This document shows, one piece after another, positions 1 through 7,563 of a DNA stretch of 11,117 nucleotides. The notes below the pieces were generated by a model, which was not told where the DNA came from, made no database searches, and saw only the letters and a list, made by a program, of their open reading frames with translations. The translations under genes were made by a program, and so were the position numbers. The stretch is from Haloferacaceae archaeon PL-Br10_E2g29 (GTDB lineage Archaea; Halobacteriota; Halobacteria; Halobacteriales; Haloferacaceae). Within the stretch, counting starts at the first letter, position 1. Every line of letters starts with the position of its first letter. Location of the stretch: positions 1-11,117 of the forward strand of contig LKMS01000034.1 of assembly GCA_001563965.1 (NCBI GenBank), read 5' to 3'.

Positions 1-636
1 AGCCTGCTGACACGGCTCGTGAGTCACGACCTCCGCAATGACATGGCGATCATCAGCGGCTACACGGAGATGATTGACGAGCACGTCGACGACGAGGGCC
101 AACCCTACGTGGAGGTGATTGCCAACCGAATCGACGAGGCGGTCGACCTCTTGGAGGACACGGGCACACTGGTCAAATCGATCAACGAGGAACGCGACCT
201 CGAACCGGTCGATCTCTCGACAACGCTCACCCAGGAGGTCACAAAAATCCGTGAAAACCATCCGACAGTGACGCTCGAAACCGAGATTCAAGACGGCCTC
301 ACCGTCACCGCCGACAGCCTCCTCCAGCAGCTGTTTGGAAACCTGTTGAGCAACGCGGTGTTTCATAACGATCCCGACTCGCTGACGATCTGGGTGACTG
401 CAACGGCGGACGAAGAGATGGCCGAAGTCGTCGTCAGCGACTCGGGAACCGGCATCGATCCGAAACTGCGCGAGCGATGTTTCGAACTGGGTGAACAGAG
501 CGAAGACAGCACGGGCGACGGAATCGGCCTCTATCTCGTGTCGCGGCTGGCGAAGATTTACGGCGGCTCAGTCGACCTCGATGAGTCGAACGCGGGCGGC
601 GCGCGGTTTACGGTCACTATTCCACGCGCCTCCTGA
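1..636 (+). CDS. Sensor histidine kinase, C-terminal part (5' end outside window)
   Basis: The frame is open from base 1 and ends with TGA at 634-636, leaving 211 residues. A GTG at 19 is internal, not a plausible start, because it falls inside the H-box (LVSHDLRNDM, phospho-acceptor His at fragment residue 9). After the HisKA dimerisation helices comes a HATPase_c domain. It shows an N-box (LFGNLLSNAVFHND), a G1 motif (DSGTGI) and a G2 motif (GDGIGLYL). The protein would autophosphorylate on His and pass phosphate to a response regulator. Haloarchaeal kinases of this type usually carry PAS/GAF or membrane sensor domains upstream, which cannot be seen here, so the stimulus is unknown. No response regulator is encoded nearby. 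The gene converges with the MFS transporter gene across about 128 bases with no gene and no strong terminator. Confidence 0.93.
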   Translation, partial: SLLTRLVSHDLRNDMAIISGYTEMIDEHVDDEGQPYVEVIANRIDEAVDLLEDTGTLVKSINEERDLEPVDLSTTLTQEVTKIRENHPTVTLETEIQDGLTVTADSLLQQLFGNLLSNAVFHNDPDSLTIWVTATADEEMAEVVVSDSGTGIDPKLRERCFELGEQSEDSTGDGIGLYLVSRLAKIYGGSVDLDESNAGGARFTVTIPRAS

Positions 637-764
637 GCACAAGTTGGTGTTGTTCGGGGTGGGTCGCGATCGGCGGGAGTCGACAAAACAGCGGAAACCA
701 GTACAGAAAACGACAACCGACCAACCGAGTCGCCAGCGAGATGAGTCAGTATGTTGCTTCTGAT

Positions 765-2123
765 TCAGGCGTACGCCTCAAACTCACGGCCAAAGACGAC
801 GAAGTAGCCGGTGCCGATGAGGCCGATGACGGTTGCAATCGCGAACGCCAGCGTTGGGCTGCCGGCGAACAGTGCACCCGGCCCGAACGGGTTTGGGACG
901 CCGCCGTAGATGGCCCCACCGAGTGCTGCGCTCGGAATGACGATGAGATTTCGCAGGAGGTAGTACGCGCCCGTCACCCGGCCGCCGGTGTCAGCCTCAG
1001 CGGGGCCGACGATGAGCGCCTTATGCGCCGGCAGCCCGGCGAACCGGATTCCCGAAAACGCGAACAACAGCACCAACACCGCGGCGCTCGGTGGGGCCGA
1101 AATCAGGAGAATCGGAAACACCGCGTAAACGAGAAAGCCGGTGGCGACGACGGGTTTGAGTCCGACGCGTTCGGCCGCCGCAGCCGAGGGGGCCATCACC
1201 AACAGCGCGATCAACATCTCAACCCCGAGAAGGAGTCCAAAGAACGTCGCCGGTCCGAGGTCGACCGCGCCGACCGCCGGCAGCGACACCGACAGCCCGA
1301 CGTTCAGAAACTGCGTGACGACGATGATGAAAAACACGTAGACCATGCCGTTGGCAAACCGAACGAGCGTGTCGGCGACGAGCAACGGCCGAAGCGTTGG
1401 CGGGAGATTTCGGAGATCATCGCGGAGTTGGGCGAACCCACCAAACGAGTCACCGAACGAGTCGTCGCTCGCGTCGTACATCACGTGCTGGATAATCGTT
1501 GCCGCAATGCCGAAGATGACCGCGACGCCGAGGACGTACCGAAAACTCACCGCGAACGACGGATGCAACGTGAGCAGACCGGCCGCGAGCACCGGGCCAA
1601 TGAGAAACGCACTCCGGCGGAAGGTTTCGGTGCTCGCAAAGCCGCGAGCGAGGCGGTCGGGGTCGACGCTCTGTTTGACGATGGCGTACGTTGCGCCGAG
1701 GCCGAAGGATTTCCACGCCTGTGCGAGCACGAGGCCGACGAACACCCAGAGCCATGGCTCGATGGCGACCCCCGCAATCTCGACGGTGCCGAACGACGGG
1801 GCAATGAACCAGAGCAGAAAGCCGGCGGTCGAGGCCAACCCGAAGACGGTCAGGGCGTATCGCGAGCCGATGCGATCCGAAACAATGCCGCCGGGGTACG
1901 GGTAGACGGCGCTGATGACGTTGCCGAACGAGCCAAACACACCGATGACGAACGCGCTTGCGCCAAGCACCGAGAGATATTCGGGGAGAAACCGGGTCGT
2001 CATCTGAAAGCCGAGGCTGAAGGCAAACAGCGCGACAGAGAGCACGAACACGTCACCACGGAGCGCGAAAAACTGTTTGTAGCCGTCGAGCGGGCTCACG
2101 TCGTCTGCGGTGTTCTTGCCCAT
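765..2123 (-). CDS. MFS family transporter
   Basis: This is a 452-residue polytopic membrane protein with about 12 hydrophobic segments, split by a polar central loop near residues 215-240 (an Asp/Ser/Phe-rich stretch, then QLRDDLRNLPP). An MFS signature-A loop follows the second helix (GGIVSDRIGSR, about residues 78-88), and a similar AAERVG loop occurs in the second half. The family uses ion gradients or uniport to move small molecules; the substrate cannot be read from sequence. The start MGKNTADDV at 2123 is preferred over an upstream ATG at 2186. The extra 21 residues contain Arg, Cys and Trp in a non-haloarchaeal pattern, and a TATA-like element lies about 24 bases upstream of 2123. The gene is divergent from the zinc deacylase gene, with about 213 bases between starts, so a shared function (uptake of an acylated amino acid) is possible but unproven. 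Confidence 0.9.
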   Translation of the reverse strand: MGKNTADDVSPLDGYKQFFALRGDVFVLSVALFAFSLGFQMTTRFLPEYLSVLGASAFVIGVFGSFGNVISAVYPYPGGIVSDRIGSRYALTVFGLASTAGFLLWFIAPSFGTVEIAGVAIEPWLWVFVGLVLAQAWKSFGLGATYAIVKQSVDPDRLARGFASTETFRRSAFLIGPVLAAGLLTLHPSFAVSFRYVLGVAVIFGIAATIIQHVMYDASDDSFGDSFGGFAQLRDDLRNLPPTLRPLLVADTLVRFANGMVYVFFIIVVTQFLNVGLSVSLPAVGAVDLGPATFFGLLLGVEMLIALLVMAPSAAAAERVGLKPVVATGFLVYAVFPILLISAPPSAAVLVLLFAFSGIRFAGLPAHKALIVGPAEADTGGRVTGAYYLLRNLIVIPSAALGGAIYGGVPNPFGPGALFAGSPTLAFAIATVIGLIGTGYFVVFGREFEAYA

Positions 2124-2143
2124 ACCGTTTCGTACAGGCGGCC

Positions 2144-2150
2144 AATAAAA
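2144..2150 (-). promoter_or_regulatory. TATA-like promoter element of the MFS gene
   Basis: On the minus strand this reads TTTTATT in an otherwise GC-rich stretch, centred about 24 bases upstream of the ATG at 2123. The spacing fits a leaderless or near-leaderless archaeal transcript. Confidence 0.45.
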
Positions 2151-2305
2151 ACACCACCGGCGTAGATTGGGACGACAAGACAACACCGATGTGTTGACCT
2201 GATTCCTCGCGTTGTCGAAACGAGCAGCCCACTAACAGCGTCGTTGGCGACGCAGGAGTCCAGTTCACCCGAAACAGCCCACCACGAACCCGACAAGACC
2301 GAACC

Positions 2306-2312
2306 GCTAAAG
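2306..2312 (+). promoter_or_regulatory. Weak TATA-like element of the zinc deacylase gene
   Basis: GCTAAAG is centred about 28 bases before the ATG at 2337. It is the only AT-leaning stretch at the right distance, but it matches the haloarchaeal TATA consensus poorly, so the call rests mainly on spacing. Confidence 0.25.
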
Positions 2313-2336
2313 AATGGGGCGGGCATTTTTTCGACA

Positions 2337-3296
2337 ATGACGATTACGTTCGGCTCCGCCTCGGCCGACCCCGGGACGGTCGACGTGGGTCGACTCACCG
2401 TCGGTGAGACGCGCGATGGAAGTCCGGTCGGCCTGCCGGTCGCCGTGATCAACGGCGCGGCCGACGGGAAACGGCTCTACATGCAGGCGGTCAGCGACGG
2501 CAACGAACTCAACGGCCTTGGCGTCATCCGCCGTGCAGTGCCACAGATCGACCCAAAAGCGCTCTCGGGTTCGATTCTCATCACCGGCATTGTCAACTAC
2601 TACGGCTTTCAGGTCGCCGAACACCGCAATCCCATCGACGACCGCAAACTCAACCGGACGTTTCCGGGCGACGACGAGGGAACGGCGAGCGAGCGGATCG
2701 CTGCAGGCGTCTACGATGCGGCCAAAACCGCCGACCTGATTTTGGATCTCCATCAAGGCTCGGCCAGCCGGATGATCAACGAGGTTCGGGTTCGCTGCGG
2801 GCGGCGTCACAACCTGCACAGCGAGTGTCTCCGGCTGGCAAAGGTGTTCGGCTGTGGCTACGTTCTCGACCAGAAAGGCCCCGATGGGCAACTCGCCCGC
2901 GTCGCCCCCGACGAGGGGATTCCGACAGTCGACCCCGAACTCGGCGGGTCGGTCGGCTTCGACGCCGAAAGCGTCCAGAAGGGTGTCGAAGGCGTGTTCA
3001 ACGTGCTTCGGTACTACGGCTTTCTGGATGGTGACATCACGATGGGTCGGCAAACCCGCGCAAAGCGGTTCGATCAGTATGGCTCGCCGGCCGGTGGACT
3101 GGTAGACTACAAAACCGACCTCGGCAAGCGCGTCAAAAGCGGCGAGACGCTGTTCGAAATCACCGACGCCTTCGGTCAGGTCAACGCCAGCGTGACCGCC
3201 GACAACAGCGGAATTTTCTGGCGCTCGCGACGGCTCCCACAGGTCGCCGCCGGCGAGTACGTCTGTTCGGTCGGTACCAACGTCGACAGCTACTGA
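2337..3296 (+). CDS. Succinylglutamate desuccinylase/aspartoacylase (AstE/AspA) family zinc deacylase
   Basis: This is a 319-residue, M14-like zinc hydrolase. Family members remove an acyl group from an N-acyl amino acid or related compound; the substrate here is unknown. Visible motifs are DGNELNG (residues 54-60, metal-binding region), HRNPIDDRKLNRTFPG (96-111, substrate-binding Asn-Pro...Asn-Arg pattern), DLHQGS (137-142, zinc ligand His139) and TVDPELGG (197-204, probable catalytic Glu201). The C-terminal part (about 250-315) looks like the beta-barrel domain of the family. The canonical first motif is H-G-x-E; here Asp54 stands where the zinc-binding His is expected. The start at 2337 is chosen because the family fold begins just after it. 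An upstream TTG at 2244 would add a polar tail without family resemblance. The gene converges with tiaS, with 13 bases between stops. Confidence 0.85.
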   Translation: MTITFGSASADPGTVDVGRLTVGETRDGSPVGLPVAVINGAADGKRLYMQAVSDGNELNGLGVIRRAVPQIDPKALSGSILITGIVNYYGFQVAEHRNPIDDRKLNRTFPGDDEGTASERIAAGVYDAAKTADLILDLHQGSASRMINEVRVRCGRRHNLHSECLRLAKVFGCGYVLDQKGPDGQLARVAPDEGIPTVDPELGGSVGFDAESVQKGVEGVFNVLRYYGFLDGDITMGRQTRAKRFDQYGSPAGGLVDYKTDLGKRVKSGETLFEITDAFGQVNASVTADNSGIFWRSRRLPQVAAGEYVCSVGTNVDSY

Positions 3297-3309
3297 GTTG
3301 GCGACGACC

Positions 3310-4614
3310 CTACCGCTCGGGATGTGTCGGCGCGTCGAACCCGCCACGAACCAACGGTTTGGCGATGTGTCGGCGGGCGCTGGGCGGCACCTCGTACCAG
3401 CCGATTTCGAGTGCGCGATCGATCGGGTGGCGCACTTTGTCGCTCGCAGCGGTTGAACAGTCACGACACCGATACCCCTGGTTGCGACCGGCGGATTTCA
3501 TGCGACGAGCGCAGTCGGGACAGGTTGGCGTTACCCGCTCGGTTCGCACGAGCGAGCGAACGGCGAACTTTTCGAGTTTGATTGTTCCCCCGCTGTGTTC
3601 GCCACAGGCGGTGAGTTCGTCGCCAACGCGAAGCGAGCGAACCCGATCACGAAAGCGCTTTGTCGGTTCGAAGGCGACACAGTCGACCGCTGCGTCGGTT
3701 TGGGGCTCGCGCAAGCGAAAAAACACGTGGCCACCGCGTCGCGTTTCGGGACCCCCGCTGACGACGCCGTCAGTTCGGTACCCCCTCCCCTCACGCAGCG
3801 ACCCAATTCGACCGCCGGCGAGATGCTGGTCGGTCCCTTGGTTCGTCACAAATGTCGCCCAGCGGTCGACGTGTTCGGTTGTGTCGCCCGCGGCGATTTC
3901 GTCGGCGACCCGCTCGACAGCCGCGGCCTCGTCGCCGCGAATCCCGTACAGAATCGGCCCCGGCGCGTTAGGAACACAGACCGTCTCGCCAGTCGCGCGG
4001 TCGACCGTATCCCAGACCGTGGGATACGCCGCCTCGGCCGCCCGGAACACGGCTTTCTCGTCGACCTCGCGTGCCGTTCCACACTGATCGAACTCCCGGT
4101 AGGCGATGCGTTCGGCGGTCCACTCGTCGAACGCGTTCCACGCGCCGACCGCGGCCAGCGCGCCGATTCGACCCCGCCCCCGAACCGCACAGCCGTCGGC
4201 TTTCCAGCCGCGATGACGGTAGCCCGCGTCGTCGGCGAGCGCGAGCGCTTCGGCGCGGTTGAGTTTCTCGCGAAGCGCTCGGCGAGCGAAGTCGACGACA
4301 GCGTCGCCAACGGTGGTCGGATCGCCGGGAGCGACGACGAGCCCGGGGCTGGTTCGGTCGTCGCTGTCGATTGCGAGTTCGGTGAGCCGGGCGGCCGCGA
4401 TGTCGACGGCGTCGCCCGCGGAGACGTCGGTATGAATCGCCAGCGCCGCGTTGCCCCGGGTTTTGTGTCTGACCGCCGGGTTGAGCCGAACCAACAACAG
4501 CCGGTCGACGCGGCCGCCGTGCTCGACGAGGTCTGCGGCGATGTGCGCGGCGAGATACGTCGTACACATCCCGTCGGTCCGCGAGTCCGTGTCGTCGACG
4601 GCGATAACGGTCAC
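3310..4614 (-). CDS. tiaS: tRNA(Ile2) 2-agmatinylcytidine synthetase TiaS
   Basis: TiaS attaches agmatine to C34 of the CAU-anticodon tRNA-Ile in an ATP-dependent reaction, so that this tRNA reads AUA instead of AUG. It is the archaeal counterpart of bacterial TilS. The 434-residue protein begins with the family hallmark VDDTDS (residues 6-11) followed by MCTTYL (16-21). It then shows RLNPAVRHKTRGNAA (43-57), GCAVRGRGRIGALAAVG (141-157) and TNQGTDQHL (257-265). An OB-fold region follows (about 295-360) and a C-terminal zinc ribbon with Cys365, Cys368, Cys383 and Cys386. I prefer the GTG start at 4614, which gives (f)M-TVIAVDDTDS, over a TTG at 4638. The family normally starts only a few residues before DDTDS, and the TATA-like element fits the GTG. 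The gene is divergent from the HTH regulator gene and is an essential-type, probably monocistronic gene. Confidence 0.93.
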   Translation of the reverse strand: MTVIAVDDTDSRTDGMCTTYLAAHIAADLVEHGGRVDRLLLVRLNPAVRHKTRGNAALAIHTDVSAGDAVDIAAARLTELAIDSDDRTSPGLVVAPGDPTTVGDAVVDFARRALREKLNRAEALALADDAGYRHRGWKADGCAVRGRGRIGALAAVGAWNAFDEWTAERIAYREFDQCGTAREVDEKAVFRAAEAAYPTVWDTVDRATGETVCVPNAPGPILYGIRGDEAAAVERVADEIAAGDTTEHVDRWATFVTNQGTDQHLAGGRIGSLREGRGYRTDGVVSGGPETRRGGHVFFRLREPQTDAAVDCVAFEPTKRFRDRVRSLRVGDELTACGEHSGGTIKLEKFAVRSLVRTERVTPTCPDCARRMKSAGRNQGYRCRDCSTAASDKVRHPIDRALEIGWYEVPPSARRHIAKPLVRGGFDAPTHPER

Positions 4615-4641
4615 ACCCGAGAGAGTTGCGAGTGACAAAAA

Positions 4642-4649
4642 TCGTTTAC
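4642..4649 (-). promoter_or_regulatory. TATA-like promoter element of tiaS
   Basis: The minus strand reads GTAAACGA followed by a T-run, centred about 31 bases upstream of the GTG at 4614. It would lie too close to a TTG start at 4638, which supports the GTG as the true start. Confidence 0.4.
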
Positions 4650-4757
4650 GGGTCGACCGGCGCTGGCACCGCGGATGCAGTCGCTCGCAGCGAATCTGGT
4701 AGCAATGTCGAAACCCCCGGACGAGGCCTCGGTTGGGGCGGCGAGTCGACGCAACAC

Positions 4758-4763
4758 ATATAA
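4758..4763 (+). promoter_or_regulatory. TATA box of the HTH regulator gene
   Basis: ATATAA is centred about 27 bases before the ATG at 4788, an ideal spacing for a leaderless archaeal transcript. It is the strongest TATA match in the tiaS/regulator intergenic region (4615-4787, 173 bases), which holds two divergent promoters and no gene. Confidence 0.65.
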
Positions 4764-4787
4764 CGCTAAAAGCGCCTACATCCGGCT

Positions 4788-5756
4788 ATGTCACGAACAG
4801 CACTGGTCGGCAACATCACCGCGATGCTGGAGGATGCGGACTTCCTCGTGAGCGATCGGTGTTCGGTTCGACCGAAGAGCTTCGACCTTGCGGCGCGCCG
4901 CGGGGACGATCTCGTGCTGTTGAAAATTCTCGGCAACATCGACGCACTCACCCGCGAAACCGGGGCCGAACTCCGCCGGCTCGGCGACTATCTCTCGGCG
5001 ACCCCGATGGTCATCGGGCTTCGCACGCGCAATCAGGAACTCGAACCGGGTGTCGTCTACTTTCGTCACGGTGTCCCGGTAATTAACCCCGACACCGCCT
5101 ACGACCTCTTCATCGAGGAGGTGCCGCCGCTCATCTATGCGGCCCCCGGCGGGCTCTACGTCAGCATCGACGGCGACCTGTTGGCCGACGAGCGCGAGGA
5201 ACGCGGCTGGAGCCTCGGCCAACTGGCGAGCGAACTGGGCGTCTCGCGACGGACCGTCTCGAAGTACGAAGATGGCATGAACGCCTCCATCGAGGTTGCC
5301 ATCCAACTCGAAACGCTGTTCGATCGGCCGTTTTCGAATCCCGTCTCCGTGCTCGACGGAGCCGAAGAGGTTCGCGATGCCGACCCGCTTCCCGACGCCC
5401 CCGCGGTCGACCCGGACGACGAACACGTGTTAGCGATCCTCACGGAGGCCGGTTTCGACGTTCACCCGACCAACCGCTCGCCGTTCAAAGCGGTCAGCAC
5501 CGACGGGAACCGCTCCGAACAGACCGTGTTGACGGGCCATTCATCGTTCACCCGGAGCGCGGAAAAACGCGCCAAACTTATGAGTTCGATTGGTCGCGTG
5601 ACGAAAGCACGGTCGGTGTACTTCACGAGCGACGAGACGAAAACCGACAGCGTCGACGACACCGCACTCGTCTCCTGTGAGGAACTCGCCGCGATCGACG
5701 ATCCCGATGCGATTCGCGAGTTGCTTCGCGAGCGGGCCACGCGGCCGGACGAATAA
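4788..5756 (+). CDS. Putative HTH-type transcriptional regulator (conserved archaeal family)
   Basis: This is a 322-residue protein. Its N-terminal half (about 1-128) resembles a nuclease/restriction-like alpha-beta fold (SVRPKSFDLAARRGDDLVLLKILGNID), without an obvious complete catalytic set. A XRE/Cro-type helix-turn-helix follows at about 132-180 (REERGWSLGQLASELGVSRR, then TVSKYEDG). The C-terminal region (about 210-315) includes a second alpha-beta segment. This architecture is the conserved archaeal family usually annotated as 'putative HTH-type transcriptional regulatory protein'; its targets are not established. It probably binds DNA as a dimer. It is transcribed divergently from tiaS with a clear TATA box. 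Its stop codon at 5754-5756 touches the terminator of the convergent glutaredoxin gene. Confidence 0.85.
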   Translation: MSRTALVGNITAMLEDADFLVSDRCSVRPKSFDLAARRGDDLVLLKILGNIDALTRETGAELRRLGDYLSATPMVIGLRTRNQELEPGVVYFRHGVPVINPDTAYDLFIEEVPPLIYAAPGGLYVSIDGDLLADEREERGWSLGQLASELGVSRRTVSKYEDGMNASIEVAIQLETLFDRPFSNPVSVLDGAEEVRDADPLPDAPAVDPDDEHVLAILTEAGFDVHPTNRSPFKAVSTDGNRSEQTVLTGHSSFTRSAEKRAKLMSSIGRVTKARSVYFTSDETKTDSVDDTALVSCEELAAIDDPDAIRELLRERATRPDE

Positions 5757-5779
5757 AAAAGCCGTGCCGAAAAGGACGG
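5755..5779 (-). terminator. Hairpin plus T6 terminator of the glutaredoxin gene
   Basis: On the minus strand, directly after the glutaredoxin stop, CCGTCC pairs with GGCACGG (one-base bulge) around a TTTTC loop, followed by C and six Ts. The plus-strand arms are 5762-5768 and 5774-5779. It resembles a bacterial intrinsic terminator, while the T-run alone would suffice as an archaeal termination signal. The T-run overlaps the stop codon of the convergent HTH gene. Confidence 0.6.
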
Positions 5780-6028
5780 TTAGTTGGCGTAGTTTGCTTC
5801 GAGATGCGCGACGATGTCGTCGCTTTCGGGCATCCCGTCGATGCCGTGGTCTTTATCAATGAGTACCGGCACGCCGAACTGGCCGCTGACTTTTTTCACG
5901 TCGGTGCGGTCGCTTCGCGAGCCGGGCACCTTGCGTGATTCGTACTCGAGGCCGAGTTCCTCGAGTTTGTTGACGACTTTCGCACAGTACGGGCAGCCGG
6001 GCAGTTCGTAGAGTATGAGGTTTGCCAT
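5780..6028 (-). CDS. Glutaredoxin / glutathione S-transferase N-terminal-like protein
   Basis: This 82-residue, single-domain thioredoxin-fold protein has a CPYC redox site at Cys12-Cys15 (LPGCPYC). It has the cis-proline loop FGVPVLID (51-58) and the GMPESDDIVAHLE helix (65-77) typical of glutaredoxins. It would catalyse dithiol-disulfide exchange in the cytosol. Haloarchaea generally use gamma-glutamylcysteine instead of glutathione, so the physiological thiol partner is probably that compound or thioredoxin. The start MANLILYELP at 6028 is chosen because the first beta strand begins there; an ATG at 6049 would only add seven residues. The gene lies 75 bases downstream of the purine permease on the same strand, so read-through is possible, though an ATTCAT element near 6051-6056 could be its own promoter. 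Confidence 0.92.
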   Translation of the reverse strand: MANLILYELPGCPYCAKVVNKLEELGLEYESRKVPGSRSDRTDVKKVSGQFGVPVLIDKDHGIDGMPESDDIVAHLEANYAN

Positions 6029-6103
6029 CGCCCTCTCTACGTGGGCCACTCAGATGAATCCCATGGTGCTGTGCGTTCGCACCGCACGCGACAGCGAGGC
6101 CGC

Positions 6104-7534
6104 CTAGAAGGCGATGAACTCGCCGTCCGCGAGGAAGAAAACGATGTAGTAGCCCAACAGGGCGAGTGCGAGCAGCCACTGGCCGGGCGAGACCTCACGG
6201 GCTTCGCCGACCGCGACCTTCAGCAGCGGGTAGCTGAGAATCCCGGCGGCCAGTCCCTCAGCGATCGATGCCGTCAGCGGCATCACGGTGATCGTCAGGC
6301 CGGCCGAAATCGCCCACACCGGATCGCTCCAGTCGATGTCGGCAACGCCCCGGAGCATGATAATGCCGACAACAACGAGCGCGATGTAGGTCGCATACGT
6401 CGGAATCAACGCAATAAGCGGGACGACCGCCAGCGACGCGAGGAAAAAGAGTCCGACAACGGCGGCCGTCAGTCCGGTTCGACCACCCTCTTCGATTCCG
6501 GTCGACGACTCGATGTAGGTCGTCACCGTCGAGGTTCCCATAACCGCACCGACCGTGGTGCCGACGGCGTCTGCCATCAGCGGTTTGTCCATCTCCGGAA
6601 GGTTGCCGTCCTCATCGAGGAAGCCGGCGATACCCGATACCCCAATGAGGGTGCCAGCGGTGTCGAAGAAGTCGACAACGAAGAACGTGAACACGACCAA
6701 GAGGAAGACGAGTGGATCCTCGGGAATCTGGCCGAGCCCCGAAATGAAGCCCTCGACAAGCGGAAGGAAATTGTACTGCACATCCAGCAGGTACGGCACG
6801 AATCCCTGCGCTTGCACGTCAGCGTACGCGGGTGGCGCAAACGCTTCCTCTTGGGCGGAGGAGCTCAGCGCGATAAGCCAGCCCGCCAGCGCGGTCAGCA
6901 GAATGCCGATGATGATCGATCCGCGCGTGCCGCGCGCATAGAGGAACAGCGTGAGTGCAAGCCCGGCAAGCGAGAGGAACGCAACCGGGTTGAGCAGGAA
7001 GTTTCCGAGTTGGACCAAGGTCGCATCGTACGAGACAATAACGCCCATCTCCTGAAACCCAAGGAACAACAGAAACACACCGATACCCGCACCGACCGCG
7101 AACTTGACCGGCTCAGGGAAGAGTTCGATCACGTATTTTCGCGCGCCAACTGCGGTCAGCGCGATAAACAGCAGTCCTTCAACGAAGACCGCAGCGAGGG
7201 CGACCTCCCACGGGACGCCCAACCCTAAGACCACCGTAAATGCGAAGAAGGCGTTCAGTCCCATGCCGGGCGCAAGCCCGAATGGCCGTTTGGCGTAGAA
7301 CGCCATCACCGTGATGGCGGCAACCGACGCCAAGATCGTCACAACCGCCAGCGCCTGCAGCACCTCGGCTTCTCCCCAGCCGGCTGGCGGATTTGTCATG
7401 ATCGCCGGCGCGAGAATCGCCGGGTTGACGACGATAATGTACGCCATCGCGAGGAACGTTGTTGCACCCGCCAGCACCTCCGTGCTGACATCGGTTTCGT
7501 GCTCTTCAAAATCGAACCGTTCTGATAACCCCAT
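6104..7534 (-). CDS. NCS2-family purine permease (AzgA/PbuG type)
   Basis: This 476-residue integral membrane protein takes up purine bases, such as adenine, guanine or hypoxanthine, with a cation. AzgA-type signatures are clear: EVLAGATTFLAMAYIIVVNP (19-38), GLAPGMGLNAFFAF (86-99), FFVVDFFDTAGTLIGVSG (284-301) and ADAVGTTVGAVMGTSTVTTY (321-340), followed by IESSTGIEEGGRTGLTA (341-357). The length matches the family and about 12-14 hydrophobic segments are present. The start at 7534 gives the usual short acidic N-terminus (MGLSERFDFEEHETD). A TATA-like element and a near-palindromic sequence lie just upstream. The next upstream gene on the same strand is gfcR, 167 bases away. The assignment to purines rather than uracil or xanthine rests on AzgA-type motifs; the exact substrate is inferred. 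Confidence 0.92.
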   Translation of the reverse strand: MGLSERFDFEEHETDVSTEVLAGATTFLAMAYIIVVNPAILAPAIMTNPPAGWGEAEVLQALAVVTILASVAAITVMAFYAKRPFGLAPGMGLNAFFAFTVVLGLGVPWEVALAAVFVEGLLFIALTAVGARKYVIELFPEPVKFAVGAGIGVFLLFLGFQEMGVIVSYDATLVQLGNFLLNPVAFLSLAGLALTLFLYARGTRGSIIIGILLTALAGWLIALSSSAQEEAFAPPAYADVQAQGFVPYLLDVQYNFLPLVEGFISGLGQIPEDPLVFLLVVFTFFVVDFFDTAGTLIGVSGIAGFLDEDGNLPEMDKPLMADAVGTTVGAVMGTSTVTTYIESSTGIEEGGRTGLTAAVVGLFFLASLAVVPLIALIPTYATYIALVVVGIIMLRGVADIDWSDPVWAISAGLTITVMPLTASIAEGLAAGILSYPLLKVAVGEAREVSPGQWLLALALLGYYIVFFLADGEFIAF

Positions 7535-7535
7535 T

Positions 7536-7547
7536 GTACGTATGTAC
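7536..7547. promoter_or_regulatory. Near-palindrome GTAC-N4-GTAC at the permease start
   Basis: GTACGTATGTAC is symmetric at 10 of 12 positions. It sits immediately upstream of the permease ATG and about 10 bases downstream of the TATA-like element, where a repressor would block a leaderless transcript. An operator role is inference; chance occurrence is possible. Confidence 0.3.
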
Positions 7548-7557
7548 GGGTTCTCAC

Positions 7558-7563
7558 AAATAT
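7558..7563 (-). promoter_or_regulatory. TATA-like element of the purine permease gene
   Basis: The minus strand reads ATATTT inside an unusually AT-rich stretch (about 7555-7580), centred about 27 bases upstream of the ATG at 7534. This matches a leaderless archaeal promoter. Confidence 0.55.

Noticed and set aside
741..2165. Long plus-strand open frame opposite the MFS gene
   Set aside because: It is antisense to a clear 12-helix transporter, and its product is an Arg/Glu/His-rich mixture without domains. Long shadow frames are expected opposite GC-rich haloarchaeal genes.
2244..2336. N-terminal extension of the deacylase from a TTG codon
   Set aside because: TTG starts are rare, the added residues do not resemble the family, and the ATG at 2337 fits better.
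2307..3464. Long minus-strand open frame opposite the deacylase and the end of tiaS
   Set aside because: It crosses two real genes with recognisable motifs, and its own product has no family resemblance.
3595..4635. Plus-strand open frame opposite tiaS
   Set aside because: It is a shadow of tiaS; the minus-strand frame carries the DDTDS and zinc-ribbon motifs.
4681..4693. TCGCT-CGC-AGCGA inverted repeat between tiaS and the HTH gene
   Set aside because: Five-base arms of common GC-rich sequence; too short to support an operator or terminator call.
6071..6082. GTGC-GTTC-GCAC hairpin between permease and glutaredoxin genes
   Set aside because: It is short and has no following T-run, so it is not convincing as a terminator; it may be chance in GC-rich DNA.
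6041..7228. Long plus-strand open frame opposite the purine permease
   Set aside because: The product is dominated by Arg, Glu, Gln and Asp, the pattern of an antisense copy of a membrane protein; the permease motifs are unambiguous.
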